64,000 nt of DNA, taken from JAWSVE01 sp050789445. GTDB lineage: Bacteria > Pseudomonadota > Gammaproteobacteria > Pseudomonadales > Cellvibrionaceae. Under the pieces are notes generated by a model. That model was not told the origin of the DNA. It searched no databases and worked only from the letters and a program-made list of their open reading frames with translations. The stretch covers positions 2,852,001 through 2,916,000 of the forward strand of contig JAILXR010000001.1 of the NCBI GenBank assembly GCA_050789445.1, read 5' to 3'. Shown piece after piece: positions 51,479 through 60,641 of this stretch (its first letter is position 1; each line of letters begins with the position of its first letter). Position numbers and translations under genes: made by a program.

Positions 51479-53449
51479 TTATTGGACATACTTTTCAAAT
51501 ACTTCTTTCGCTTTTGTTGCACCTAATTTTGACACGTGGTTATTGTCAAAATATAACGCTTCGGTTGAGCTCCCGATAGGGCACGTTGTTTCGTTGCAAT
51601 AAATATCTTCAAGCGAAATGATATTCATCTCTGGGTAGAGTGAAAATTGTGAGTTTACATAGCTCTGAAATTTCTCATGTTCTTCTCGGCTGACTGATAG
51701 CGATTGTATTGATTCTTCAGCTGTGATGTCTTTTTGTTCAAAAGAGTGATAATAAACTTTATCAGCTGGATGCAGTTGCTCAGGAACCTGCTCAACAAAA
51801 TAAACATTGATCCCTGCTTCTTTGTAGGCTTCTATTGTTGATTTTAAGCCTATTTCAAATGCTCGGCGTGACTCTTCTTTGCTGGCATCGCCATTTTCTG
51901 TTGTGCTTATGTAAGAGAAGTCATCTCCTTTATAGCCGCCTTCTGTGTAGAAGGTCCATCGAGAGACTAAAAATACGGTTTGTATTTTTTTCTCGATGGC
52001 ATATTGAAGCACTCTAGCGTTAAGTTGATTACAGTTTCTCAAATGTTGTTTGTCATGAAGGGAGTGAACATTTAATAAAGCAACGCAACTATTAATGCCT
52101 GCGAAAACCCCAGGAACTTTCTTCTCTGTCGCTATATCAGTAAATAAGTCTAATAGTGAGAGTGAGTGTGAGTCACCAAAGACTAAAAATTGTGGCGTGC
52201 TTCCGTCGTTATATAAATCACAAAACCAGTCATCACGTGTATGTACATTGTCGCGGTCAAAGCATTCTTTTGCGCGAGGAGAGTAGTCATAGGAGTCAAC
52301 AATATCGGTTGGCCAATCAAACCTGTTTTCAAAACCACCTTTGAGATGGCCCATAACGCCAAGCCCCATAAAAAATATTGAGCCAATTATGGCAAAAGAA
52401 AAAATAGTTAATCTGCTCGTTTTGTCTTTTTTGCGGAATGGTGTCTCGATAAAACGCCAACTAATATAAGCTAAGATGAAAGATAAAACGGAAAGAATCA
52501 GTAATTCTATAGAACTTAGTTCTTCAAATTTCTTATGGCGTGCGAGAGCGAATAACGGTTGATGCCATAAATAGGCGCTGTAGCTAACAAGGCCTATGCC
52601 GACAAATAGTTTACTGCAGAGTGCTTTTCCTACATAAGTGGCTGGCGTGCAAAAAAGAATAATCAGAACGGAGCCTATAGTCGGTGCTAAAGCATTTAAT
52701 CCAGGAAACGGCGTTTTATTTGTATAATAAAATATTGGCCACGCAATGAATAAGATACCAACAAGGCTGAGAATTTGATTCAAGCTATTTTTATTTTTTG
52801 AATCTATGGGATTGCTTGATAAATAAAATGCAGCAAATACGCCTAGCAATAATTCCCATGCCCTGTAGGGTAAAAGAAAGAAGCTAGATGATGCTGCGTT
52901 TGTTAAAGCAATTTCAGAAAAGGCGAGACTGACTATGCATACGATAGCTAATAGGCTAAGAATTATTTTTAAGCCAAGCTTCCATGTGGCGATAATGAAA
53001 ACAGGAAACAAAAGATAGTACTGTTCTTCAACAGCTAAGCTCCATGTATGCAAAAGCGGTTTTAATTCTGATGAGACATCAAAGTAACCCGTTTCTCTCC
53101 AGAATAAAAAGTTAGACGCAAAGATGATGACTGATGCAAGGCTCTGAGAGAAATTTTTCATGGCGTCTGGTAAAAGCCATGCCCATGCAAATATATAGGT
53201 AACTGCAAGAACCGTGAATAAGGCTGGGAGTATTCTACGTGCCCTTCTTTCGTAAAAGTTCAGCAGGGTGAAAGTACCAGCTTGTTTTTCATTGAGGATA
53301 ATGGAGGTGATCAAATAGCCACTGATCACGAAAAAAACATCGACACCTATAAAACCGCCACTAAAGATACTGAATCCCGCATGAAATAATATGACAGGTA
53401 TTACCGCTACTGCTCTCAATCCATCGATTTCGGGTCTATAGGCTTTCAT
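51479..53449 (-). CDS. Acyltransferase with SGNH domain (OafA/YrhL-like)
   Basis: The 656-residue protein has an N-terminal acyltransferase-3 membrane domain of ten or more helices (residues 1 to about 360; 'YRPEIDGLRAVAVIPVILFHAGF', 'FFVISGYLI', 'FYERRARRILPAL') and a C-terminal SGNH hydrolase-like domain ('FLVFGDSHSLSLLDLF' near residue 425, 'DNNHVSKLGA' near the end). Such proteins O-acetylate lipopolysaccharide or other surface glycans. The catalytic Ser and the DxxH motif are both visible. It stands alone; no O-antigen cluster surrounds it. Confidence 0.94.
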   Translation of the reverse strand: MKAYRPEIDGLRAVAVIPVILFHAGFSIFSGGFIGVDVFFVISGYLITSIILNEKQAGTFTLLNFYERRARRILPALFTVLAVTYIFAWAWLLPDAMKNFSQSLASVIIFASNFLFWRETGYFDVSSELKPLLHTWSLAVEEQYYLLFPVFIIATWKLGLKIILSLLAIVCIVSLAFSEIALTNAASSSFFLLPYRAWELLLGVFAAFYLSSNPIDSKNKNSLNQILSLVGILFIAWPIFYYTNKTPFPGLNALAPTIGSVLIILFCTPATYVGKALCSKLFVGIGLVSYSAYLWHQPLFALARHKKFEELSSIELLILSVLSFILAYISWRFIETPFRKKDKTSRLTIFSFAIIGSIFFMGLGVMGHLKGGFENRFDWPTDIVDSYDYSPRAKECFDRDNVHTRDDWFCDLYNDGSTPQFLVFGDSHSLSLLDLFTDIATEKKVPGVFAGINSCVALLNVHSLHDKQHLRNCNQLNARVLQYAIEKKIQTVFLVSRWTFYTEGGYKGDDFSYISTTENGDASKEESRRAFEIGLKSTIEAYKEAGINVYFVEQVPEQLHPADKVYYHSFEQKDITAEESIQSLSVSREEHEKFQSYVNSQFSLYPEMNIISLEDIYCNETTCPIGSSTEALYFDNNHVSKLGATKAKEVFEKYVQ

Positions 53450-53578
53450 TATTTATATGTCCATTTCTCAAAAAAGCTGGAAGTATATCAAAGCTTATAA
53501 GAGAAGTGATTGTTTGGTAATTGAAGGAGACTAGTATCTACCAAGGATTAAGGGTTGTGCTGGGAGGGTAAAAATAGA

Positions 53579-53654
53579 TGGTGCCCAGAGGCGGAATCGA
53601 ACCACCGACACGGGGATTTTCAATCCCCTGCTCTACCGACTGAGCTATCTGGGC
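53579..53654 (-). tRNA. tRNA-Phe (GAA)
   Basis: The 76-nt sequence folds as a full cloverleaf with acceptor stem GCCCAGA/TCTGGGC, D-loop 'AGCTCAGTCGGTAGAGC', anticodon stem-loop GGGGATTGAAAATCCCC with anticodon GAA, and T-arm 'GGTTCGATTCC'. The 3' CCA is encoded. All invariant positions are present. A T-rich stretch after the CCA end may terminate transcription. Confidence 0.97.
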
Positions 53655-53862
53655 GTGTCTTAAATTGCCTGTCACTATTTTAGCTGTTGATCTCAACTAA
53701 AAGGTTTGGGCTTTGCTTCTAAGAAGGCCGCGTATTAAACCTGCTTGATGGCCTATAGTCAAGGTGAGAGCACTTAGTTTTGTGCTGAATCTCGTGTAAT
53801 GAAAGCTGGTGTGGATCAATGGCTTATGCGTTATCTGCGATGTGGTTGATGATCCCTCTTGG
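53655..53862. other. Gap between yggX and tRNA-Phe
   Basis: A 63-codon minus-strand frame (53697-53888) overlaps the end of yggX, lacks a ribosome-binding site and shows no protein-like pattern, so I do not call it. The tRNA-Phe promoter should lie here. Confidence 0.4.
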
Positions 53863-54135
53863 CTATTTTTCTTGTGGAACATAACCATCAGCTTTATCGA
53901 ACTCTTCGCCGCTAAAAAACTTATCCATTTGTTCTTTTAAGTAAGTTCTGGCGGTCATATCCATCATGTTGAGATGCTTTTCATTGATGAGCATGGTCTG
54001 GTGGTTCATCCAATCTTGCCATGCTTGCTTAGAAATATTGTCAAAAATATCTTGGCCTTTGGGGCCAGGCATTGGAGGCATGCTAAGGCCTTCCATATCG
54101 GCTTGATACTTACGGCAAAAGACAGTTCGTGACAT
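53863..54135 (-). CDS. yggX: Probable Fe(2+)-trafficking protein YggX
   Basis: The 90-residue protein matches YggX in length and pattern: 'MSRTVFCRKYQ' with conserved Cys7, 'PMPGPKGQDIFDNISKQAWQDWMNHQTMLINEKHLNMMD', and a C-terminal 'FFSGEEFDKADGYVP'. YggX protects Fe-S proteins such as MutY against oxidative damage. ATG 54135 is the family start; the frame is open to 54180. It follows mutY, the standard gammaproteobacterial arrangement. Confidence 0.96.
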   Translation of the reverse strand: MSRTVFCRKYQADMEGLSMPPMPGPKGQDIFDNISKQAWQDWMNHQTMLINEKHLNMMDMTARTYLKEQMDKFFSGEEFDKADGYVPQEK

Positions 54136-54193
54136 ATGAATTCCTTGTTGCGTTAAAAGATAGTGAGCACTTGCAAACACTATAGGATTTATT

Positions 54194-55273
54194 TTATCCG
54201 GCTTGTGCGGTTGCTGCAGCTTGAAAAAGCAGCTTTTTAACCGGCGCGGCTAAGCCTACTTGTTGTGGCGATTCGGTGTTATACCAAATGCAGCGATCAT
54301 CGGCCATGATTTGGTGGGGATGTTTTGCCAGTGGGATAAGTACGGGGGTGATGTCGAGGTGATAATGGCTAAAGGTATGGCGATAAGTGTCCCATGTTTC
54401 AAGGGTCGCCGATTGAATATCTTGTGCCGAATACCCCAGTTGATCAAAGCAGAACTCAAGAGAATCTTGTTCGATGGGTGTTTCCAAAAAGCTCCAGAGC
54501 CCTCCCCATATTCCTTGAGCGGGTCTTTGTTCCAAGAAAAAATCACCGTCTGGATTTTGAATCATGAGCATTTTGACGGCTCGAACAGGGATGGCTTTCT
54601 TTGGTTTTTTACCGGGGTAATCGGTGGGATTTCCCTGAGAAAACCCTACGCATTGTTTTACCAGTGGGCATTCTTCACATTTGGGTTTGCTGCGAGTGCA
54701 GACCGTCGCGCCCAAATCCATCATGGCTTGTGTATAGGCGCCAGTGTTGGAGTCGGGAGTGAGGGATTCGGCTAGCTCCCATAAAATATTGGCTATAGCA
54801 GTTTGTCCTGGCCAGCCATCTATAGCTTTGAAGCGGGCAAGTACTCTTTTGACATTGCCATCTAAAATGGCCGTGGGTTTGTTCCACACAATGCTGCAAA
54901 TAGCGCCGGCGGTTGAGCGCCCTATTCCAGGAAGCTCTACTAGCGTTTCGATATCCTGTGGGAATTCGCCATCATATTCATTGACGATTTTTTTTGCGCA
55001 GGCATGTAAATTTCTCGCGCGGGCGTAGTAGCCAAGCCCCGTCCATAAATGCAAAACATCATCAATGGGGGCTTGAGCTAATTGTTCTATCGTTGGAAAT
55101 TTTTCTGTAAAAGAAGCAAAGTAAGGTATAACCGTTTTAACTTGTGTTTGTTGCAGCATAATTTCTGACAGCCAAACACGGTAGGCCGTGATGTCATGTT
55201 GCCAAGGTAAATTTTTACGACCATTTTTATCAAACCATTGCAAAACAGTTTTTGAAAAATTAAAACTAGCCAT
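54194..55273 (-). CDS. mutY: A/G-specific adenine DNA glycosylase MutY
   Basis: The 359-residue enzyme removes adenine mispaired with 8-oxoguanine. The N-terminal domain has 'WLSEIMLQQTQVKTVIPYF', the helix-hairpin-helix 'LVELPGIGRSTAGAI' with 'DGNVKRVLAR' (catalytic Asp), and the Fe-S cluster 'CTRSKPKCEECPLVKQC' (Cys spacing 6-2-5). The C-terminal NUDIX-like domain recognises 8-oxoG. The start overlaps the asmA stop (TAATG). Confidence 0.97.
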   Translation of the reverse strand: MASFNFSKTVLQWFDKNGRKNLPWQHDITAYRVWLSEIMLQQTQVKTVIPYFASFTEKFPTIEQLAQAPIDDVLHLWTGLGYYARARNLHACAKKIVNEYDGEFPQDIETLVELPGIGRSTAGAICSIVWNKPTAILDGNVKRVLARFKAIDGWPGQTAIANILWELAESLTPDSNTGAYTQAMMDLGATVCTRSKPKCEECPLVKQCVGFSQGNPTDYPGKKPKKAIPVRAVKMLMIQNPDGDFFLEQRPAQGIWGGLWSFLETPIEQDSLEFCFDQLGYSAQDIQSATLETWDTYRHTFSHYHLDITPVLIPLAKHPHQIMADDRCIWYNTESPQQVGLAAPVKKLLFQAAATAQAG

Positions 55274-57417
55274 TATTTTTTTAATAAATCTTTCAAGAGA
55301 TCTCGCGCCGTTGGTTTATCATTTTTGTCTGTAGAATCTTTAGCTGAATTCGCTTCTAATTCTTTATCAGACCCTTCATTTAATTTTTCAAGTAATTTAT
55401 CTTTTACAGATTGCCGAACTTCTTTTTTCTTCTCATCAATTTTTTTGCCGGCGTTATAACGAATGGCCTGTTTGGCTAAAGTTCCAATCGCACTTGAATC
55501 AATACCGCACACTTTGGCGAGGTCGAGATTATCCAGTGATCCTTTGCATTCTACAACATCAATTTCATGTTCTTTTAAAAAGTTACTGGAGATTAAGCAT
55601 CCGGCAGGACTATTTTCAGCTTGTAGTAAATGAAGTGGGACGCGAAATTTAAATTTTTGGTTTGATAAATTTAAATTGCCAGAAGATTTAACGCCAATAT
55701 TGACAGACTTGGCTGAGATATTATGAATAAGCAAAATGTTTTTTGAAAAAGAAAGTGCCCCAGTGACTGAAGTGATATCGCTAGTAGAAGGCCAGCTGTT
55801 AGGTAACGCTTCAGCGTTGCCGAGTTGTTGAGCGGCTTGGCAATAATATTGCTCGACATTGAATCCTTGGAGTCGCAATAGATCACTATTGAATGTGATA
55901 GCAGCGTCGGCATTATTGATGAGTTCTTCGGTTGTTAATGCGCTGGTATTAGCTTTAACGTCAATATTAGCGTTGCCTTCAATATCCTTTATGTCGCCAA
56001 GATCAGTGAGTAAGGGTAATAAGGCAATGCGTTTAATGGATCCCGAAGCTTCTATTTTGGCAGGGCTGTTTTTCTTTCTAGCGTCAAGGCTGGCGTTGCC
56101 CAGTAATTTACCTTGGTAAAGCTCTGCGCGAACAGACGGTAACTTCCAAAGGCCATTGTTCGATAATATTGATGAAGAAAAATTAGAAACATTAAGTTCT
56201 GATATTACAGCCTCATCAATGGAGATATCTGCGGACACATTCAATGTGCGCAATAAATCTAAAGGAAGTGGAGAGTCATCTGAAGCGGCAGAAGAATTTG
56301 TTTGAGCGTTATTGCTGGATTCTGCATCAACTGATGGTGCTAAATAATCATCGATGTTAATTTTATCAATAGATAATTTTGTTTTAATAGTGATAGGTGC
56401 TGTATCAGCAGAAGAAAGTTGTAAGTCTAGCTCGCCGTTACCAATCGATTTGTCTAGCGTAAATGTTAATGGGTTTAATGTAAAATCTGTCAGCCCCGCG
56501 CTGCTTGTTGAAAAAGAAAAAGTAGAGGAGAAGCCGATTCTTGTTAGTGCTTGAGGGTTGGCAGTTACTATGGGTTCTTGATCTAAAGCTGCAAGTAGTT
56601 TATGAGCATTGATGCTTCCCACCTTTATGCTGCCCGTTGCTTTTAAATCGTCTTTAAAATTAACGGCGGCGTCTATATTGGAATTGATTGTTGCGTCGGC
56701 GATGTTGATTAAAATTTCATTGCCGGAAACGGAAAGCGTTTTTTTATCTTGATCAAAAGATAATGTTCCTTTTGATTCAAGTTGAATAGGATTTGTCAGT
56801 GTGTTGCTAGAAAATGAAAGCGAGAAGTTGTAAGGGAATTGATCCCCATTAACTTGGACATCGCTAGCATGTATATTTAATGCTTGCGCTTCAATCGTTT
56901 GATTGTTTTGTGCGTTATCAATCAGTAGATGACCGTTTTCAATAGAAATGTTTTGTATCGCTATATCGAGAGATTGCTGAGTGCTGGTTGTTGGATCTGT
57001 GGCAGTATCAATTTCTTTTGGTTTATTTGAAGTGTCTATCAAGTAATTTGTTTGACCATTTTTATCGGTACGAAGTGTGATACTGGGCGAGTCTAAGGTG
57101 ATTTGCTCGATGCGAATTTTGCGTTCAAGTAATGGCTTGAGTTCAACGGAGGCAATGATTTTCCCCGCAGTCACAAATGGCTGGTTGTTGGTCGTCGCTA
57201 AACGAGAGTCTTCAATAGAAATTGCCAATGATGGAAAAAATTGCCACTTTATATCGCCGTCGATGTGTAAATCGTAACCTTGCTTATTGGCTAAGGTTTC
57301 TAGTTCTGGTTTCCAGTCATTGGGGTCGAAAAAGACTAGCAGAGCAACGATGGCGATCAAGACAAGCGCTAAAGCGCCAGCAATACCAAAGAATAATCGC
57401 TTGAGCCAAACTGTCAT
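55273..57417 (-). CDS. asmA: AsmA family protein
   Basis: From ATG 57417 the protein has 714 residues: one N-terminal membrane helix ('FFGIAGALALVLIAIVALLVFF'), an AsmA N-terminal domain ('FDPNDWKPELETLANKQGYDLHIDGDIKWQFFPSLAISIEDSRL'), a long beta-rich middle, and an AsmA C-terminal domain with 'VTGALSFSKNILLIHNISAKS'. AsmA-like proteins are anchored in the inner membrane and affect outer-membrane lipid composition, probably as lipid bridges. AAGGA lies 8 nt before this start; the frame is open to 57513. A charged, Lys/Glu-rich tail ends the protein. Confidence 0.93.
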   Translation of the reverse strand: MTVWLKRLFFGIAGALALVLIAIVALLVFFDPNDWKPELETLANKQGYDLHIDGDIKWQFFPSLAISIEDSRLATTNNQPFVTAGKIIASVELKPLLERKIRIEQITLDSPSITLRTDKNGQTNYLIDTSNKPKEIDTATDPTTSTQQSLDIAIQNISIENGHLLIDNAQNNQTIEAQALNIHASDVQVNGDQFPYNFSLSFSSNTLTNPIQLESKGTLSFDQDKKTLSVSGNEILINIADATINSNIDAAVNFKDDLKATGSIKVGSINAHKLLAALDQEPIVTANPQALTRIGFSSTFSFSTSSAGLTDFTLNPLTFTLDKSIGNGELDLQLSSADTAPITIKTKLSIDKINIDDYLAPSVDAESSNNAQTNSSAASDDSPLPLDLLRTLNVSADISIDEAVISELNVSNFSSSILSNNGLWKLPSVRAELYQGKLLGNASLDARKKNSPAKIEASGSIKRIALLPLLTDLGDIKDIEGNANIDVKANTSALTTEELINNADAAITFNSDLLRLQGFNVEQYYCQAAQQLGNAEALPNSWPSTSDITSVTGALSFSKNILLIHNISAKSVNIGVKSSGNLNLSNQKFKFRVPLHLLQAENSPAGCLISSNFLKEHEIDVVECKGSLDNLDLAKVCGIDSSAIGTLAKQAIRYNAGKKIDEKKKEVRQSVKDKLLEKLNEGSDKELEANSAKDSTDKNDKPTARDLLKDLLKK

Positions 57418-57719
57418 TTTCGTTTCCTTTCTTGGTAGGTGTAAGTTGTGTGTGGATATTTTTTTCTGGGTGTAAATCCCGTCTCTTATTTCAGACTGGT
57501 TCTCGGGATACAAGTTTCATGCGGTGTGTCGAGCATTTAGGGCTTCCCACGCGTGGAGAGGGTATCGTGAATAGAGAAAAATTCTTGGAAAATATCACCT
57601 ATTCGTCACACAATCACAAAATGGGCGCTGGGTTTAGTGCCTATTTCTCAGTAAAATGCACCGCTTTATTTATGCAATAGATCACTTAGACGTCGATACA
57701 TCAAGGAATCCTATCAATT
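57418..57719. other. Divergent region between asmA and gcvT
   Basis: No gene is supported. The region must hold the asmA-mutY-yggX promoter and the gcvT promoter. I looked for a glycine riboswitch upstream of gcvT and did not see its conserved core. A weak ribosome-binding site (AAGGA) lies about 11 nt before the gcvT start. Confidence 0.45.
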
Positions 57720-58835
57720 ATGGCATTGCGAACCCCTTTATATGATCAGCACCTGGCAATGGGTGGCAAAGTAGTCGATTTTAGTGGTTGGGATATGCCG
57801 TTGCATTATGGCTCTCAGCTTCAAGAACACCGTATGGTGCGCGAAGATGCGGGCATGTTTGATGTTTCACACATGACGATTGTCGATGTTGAGGGGTTAG
57901 AGGCCAAGGCTTATCTTCAGTATTTATTAGCGAATGATATTGCCAAGCTCGATTCTGTTTCAGGGAAAGCACTCTATACCGCGATGCTAAATGAAGACGG
58001 TGGAGTGATTGATGATTTGATTGTCTATCGCATGGGCGGAGATGGAGAAGCGGATTGGTATCGTACAGTTGTAAACTGTGGAACTCGAGAAAAAGATTTG
58101 GCGTGGATGCAACAGCAAGCAAAGACGTTTAACGTATCTGTGATAGAGCGACCAAAGCTCAGCATGATTGCAGTGCAAGGGCCTAACGCGATTGAAAAAG
58201 TAGGACAGGTTTTTGTTGAAGACAATAAAAGTGATGTGGCGACAGCGATACACGAATTAAAAGTTTTTCAGGCGGTCACGCTCAATGATTGGTTTATTTC
58301 TCGAACAGGGTATACCGGCGAAGATGGTTTAGAGATTATTATTCCTGAAGCGGAAGTGAATGATTTTTGGAAAAAATTATTTGATGCAGGTGTTGAACCG
58401 TGTGGATTAGGCGCAAGAGATACCTTGCGGTTAGAAGCGGGTATGAATTTATACGGGCACGAGATGGATGATAGTATTTCTCCATTGCAGGCCAACATGG
58501 CGTGGACGATCGCGTGGGAGCCACAAGATAGAGAGTTCATTGGCAGAGCTGCAATTGAGAATGAGAAAAATAATGGCGTTGAGAAAAAATTAGTCGGCTT
58601 AATATTAAATGACAAAGGTGTTTTGCGAGCGGATCAAATTGTGCAGTTATCTGAATCCGAAGAAGTTGGCATTATTACAAGTGGAACCTTTTCTCCGACA
58701 CTGGGTTTGTCAGTGGCGCTAGCGAGAGTGCCTATGAGTATAGGTCAAACAGCTCAGATAGAAATTCGCAAAAAATTATTAACGGTCGATGTTGTTAAGC
58801 CATGTTTTGTAAGAAATGGTAAGAAAGTTGTTTAA
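57720..58835 (+). CDS. gcvT: Glycine cleavage system T protein (aminomethyltransferase)
   Basis: The 371-residue protein transfers the methylene group of the H-protein-bound intermediate to tetrahydrofolate, releasing ammonia. Family motifs are 'TPLYDQHLAMGGKVVDFSGWDMPLHYGS', 'GMFDVSHMTIVDVEG', 'SRTGYTGEDGLEI' and 'GLGARDTLRLEAGMNLYGHEM'. Full length. gcvH follows after 74 bases, but gcvP is not encoded in the window. Confidence 0.97.
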   Translation: MALRTPLYDQHLAMGGKVVDFSGWDMPLHYGSQLQEHRMVREDAGMFDVSHMTIVDVEGLEAKAYLQYLLANDIAKLDSVSGKALYTAMLNEDGGVIDDLIVYRMGGDGEADWYRTVVNCGTREKDLAWMQQQAKTFNVSVIERPKLSMIAVQGPNAIEKVGQVFVEDNKSDVATAIHELKVFQAVTLNDWFISRTGYTGEDGLEIIIPEAEVNDFWKKLFDAGVEPCGLGARDTLRLEAGMNLYGHEMDDSISPLQANMAWTIAWEPQDREFIGRAAIENEKNNGVEKKLVGLILNDKGVLRADQIVQLSESEEVGIITSGTFSPTLGLSVALARVPMSIGQTAQIEIRKKLLTVDVVKPCFVRNGKKVV

Positions 58836-58909
58836 GGTTGCTTAGGTTTTTATTAAAAGTGATTGAGTGAATAATTTATAAATTTTTGATTGGTTTAGAG
58901 GAAGAGAAG

Positions 58910-59302
58910 ATGAGTGAATATAGAAATGATTTAAAATACTTAGCAAGCCATGAGTGGGCGCGAGTTGATAGCGATGGTTTGGTGGTAATTGGTATTAGTG
59001 ATCATGCACAAGATAGCTTGGGTGATGTTGTTTATGTTGAGTGTCCTGAAGTGGGTAGTGAAGTAACGGCGGGTGAAGAAGCCGGTGTGGTAGAATCTGT
59101 TAAAGCCGCTTCTGATATTTTCTCTCCGGTTTCTGGGGAAGTGGTAGAAATTAATGAGTTGCTTGAAGAGACCCCAGAAACAGTAAATGCTTCTCCTTAT
59201 GACGATGGTTGGTTTTTTAAGGTTAATCCAAGCGATCTCAGCGAATTGAATGATGCATTAGATGCTGATGGTTATAAAGAAATGATTGAGGAAGACGAAT
59301 AG
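58910..59302 (+). CDS. gcvH: Glycine cleavage system H protein
   Basis: The 130-residue lipoyl carrier has 'KYLASHEWARVDSDGLVVIGISDHAQDSLGDVVYVE' and the lipoylation site 'GVVESVKAASDIFSPVSGEVVE' (lipoyl Lys in SVKA). ATG 58910 is used because GAGG lies about 8 nt upstream and it gives the normal N-terminus; an in-frame start at 58886 would add eight residues. It is co-transcribed with gcvT and followed by a terminator. Confidence 0.97.
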   Translation: MSEYRNDLKYLASHEWARVDSDGLVVIGISDHAQDSLGDVVYVECPEVGSEVTAGEEAGVVESVKAASDIFSPVSGEVVEINELLEETPETVNASPYDDGWFFKVNPSDLSELNDALDADGYKEMIEEDE

Positions 59303-59335
59303 TTTTGTTTTTTTGATTCGCTTTTAATCAGTTTA

Positions 59336-59376
59336 AAATAAAAAAGGACGATAACGATATCGTCCTTTTTTATTTT
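59336..59376. terminator. Bidirectional Rho-independent terminator
   Basis: A stem with GGACGATA/TATCGTCC and an ACGA loop is flanked by A residues on one side and T residues on the other. It ends gcvTH on the plus strand and the imelysin-like gene, whose stop is at 59377, on the minus strand. Confidence 0.92.
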
Positions 59377-60582
59377 CTAATGTGTTTTTAATTGATTGAT
59401 AATATTTTTTAATAGCTCGTTTAATTTTTTTGCCAGAGTTTGTTCTAGCGGCCATTCATTAGTTTTCTTATCTAAATCTTCGAGTATTGCATCTATCTCA
59501 GTTCCGATGTTTTGACGTTCATTCGATAATGGCGTTGACTCTGGTATGAGTGGAGAAGAGTCTTCAAAGAAGCTGGTTTTAAGGGTTTGTAGTACCGCAA
59601 TAACGTTTGATGTGTTTTGGTTGAGAAATTGATTGTGTGAGTTCGCGGTTTCTTTGTTGGTGGCGTCATTGCTTTCGACATCCAAAAAATAGCCTAATAA
59701 AGTAATTTCTTCTTCAATTCGTATAGTAGCCGCAGCTGCAATAAGTTGAGTTCGGCTCTCGAAGGGTAAGGAAAAAAACGTTTTTTTAAAAAGGCCATGA
59801 GGATTGTTCCAAAACTTTTCTAGTGCAGTAAGATCATCTACTAATAAATCAGCTTGCAACTGTAATAGTGTTCGACGCCGATTATTCGGTAAGTCAACGA
59901 TACTTAATCCTTCTTCTTCTTGCGTTTTGGACAGCTTATTTTTGGCAATAAAGTCGGATAGCGGCCGGCTACCCTTCTCTCCCCACAAAATATATTCAAT
60001 GGCATGAAAGCCTAGTGACACATCAGTAATATCTGTGATTCCGTGTTGCTTGCGTAGATTGGATGCCGTTAAGGGTAAGGCGATATCATTGACGATACCG
60101 GAGTGAGAATATTCAGAAAAATAATCTAAAAACCCTGGCTGGATAGGCTGAGCGTCCAATGCAATCTGAAACTTCTCTAAAGATGAAAACAATCCCGGAT
60201 TGCTTTGGCGAATGGCTAGATAGGGCGAGAACGATTGCATATTGTTATGGCTTCGAATCCAATCGGTTTTTACAGCGTTAAAATTATTTTCACTTTCCTC
60301 GATCAAAAATTTTTGAATAGATTGTTTAAGCTTTTTACTGGAATCAACTGTTAGCTTTAGCAATTGTTCGCTAATGATGAGCTCATTTGTTGTTGTGTTT
60401 TCAGTTTGCTCGATGCTAGGAGAGCTTATATCTAAAGAACTTTCTAAGGCTTTGTTATTTTTCTTGTCATCTCGATCCGTTATATTTTTTTTATCGCAGG
60501 CGGGCAAAGATAAAGTCATTAAAATGAAAATAAGGAAAAGAAATTTATGCTTGTTGAAACAGTAATCTTTGATTCTCATCAT
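59377..60582 (-). CDS. Imelysin-family lipoprotein (peptidase M75-like)
   Basis: The 401-residue protein has a lipobox (LSLPAC) and a polar linker. An all-helical imelysin domain follows with the GxHxxE signature 'GFHAIEYILWGE' near residue 195, plus 'WIRSHNNMQSFSPY'. Imelysin proteins (EfeO, IrpA, ICMP) are periplasmic or outer-membrane and are linked to iron uptake; proteolysis is not established. No iron permease is adjacent. The linker is unusually long and rich in Asn, Asp and Thr. Confidence 0.87.
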   Translation of the reverse strand: MMRIKDYCFNKHKFLFLIFILMTLSLPACDKKNITDRDDKKNNKALESSLDISSPSIEQTENTTTNELIISEQLLKLTVDSSKKLKQSIQKFLIEESENNFNAVKTDWIRSHNNMQSFSPYLAIRQSNPGLFSSLEKFQIALDAQPIQPGFLDYFSEYSHSGIVNDIALPLTASNLRKQHGITDITDVSLGFHAIEYILWGEKGSRPLSDFIAKNKLSKTQEEEGLSIVDLPNNRRRTLLQLQADLLVDDLTALEKFWNNPHGLFKKTFFSLPFESRTQLIAAAATIRIEEEITLLGYFLDVESNDATNKETANSHNQFLNQNTSNVIAVLQTLKTSFFEDSSPLIPESTPLSNERQNIGTEIDAILEDLDKKTNEWPLEQTLAKKLNELLKNIINQLKTH

Positions 60583-60641
60583 GCTTACAGTTTTTCCCCT
60601 TGTTTAATGTATTTATGGCTAAGTTAAAAAATATTACCCAT

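Noticed and set aside
53697..53888. Minus-strand frame of 63 codons between yggX and tRNA-Phe
   Set aside because: It overlaps yggX by 26 bases, lacks a ribosome-binding site and looks random in composition.
54260..54775. Plus-strand open frame of 171 codons inside mutY
   Set aside because: Antisense to mutY, whose motifs are complete in the other frame.
57418..57719. Possible glycine riboswitch in the gcvT leader
   Set aside because: The conserved core elements of the glycine aptamer are not visible; a purine-rich GGAGAGGG stretch alone is not enough.
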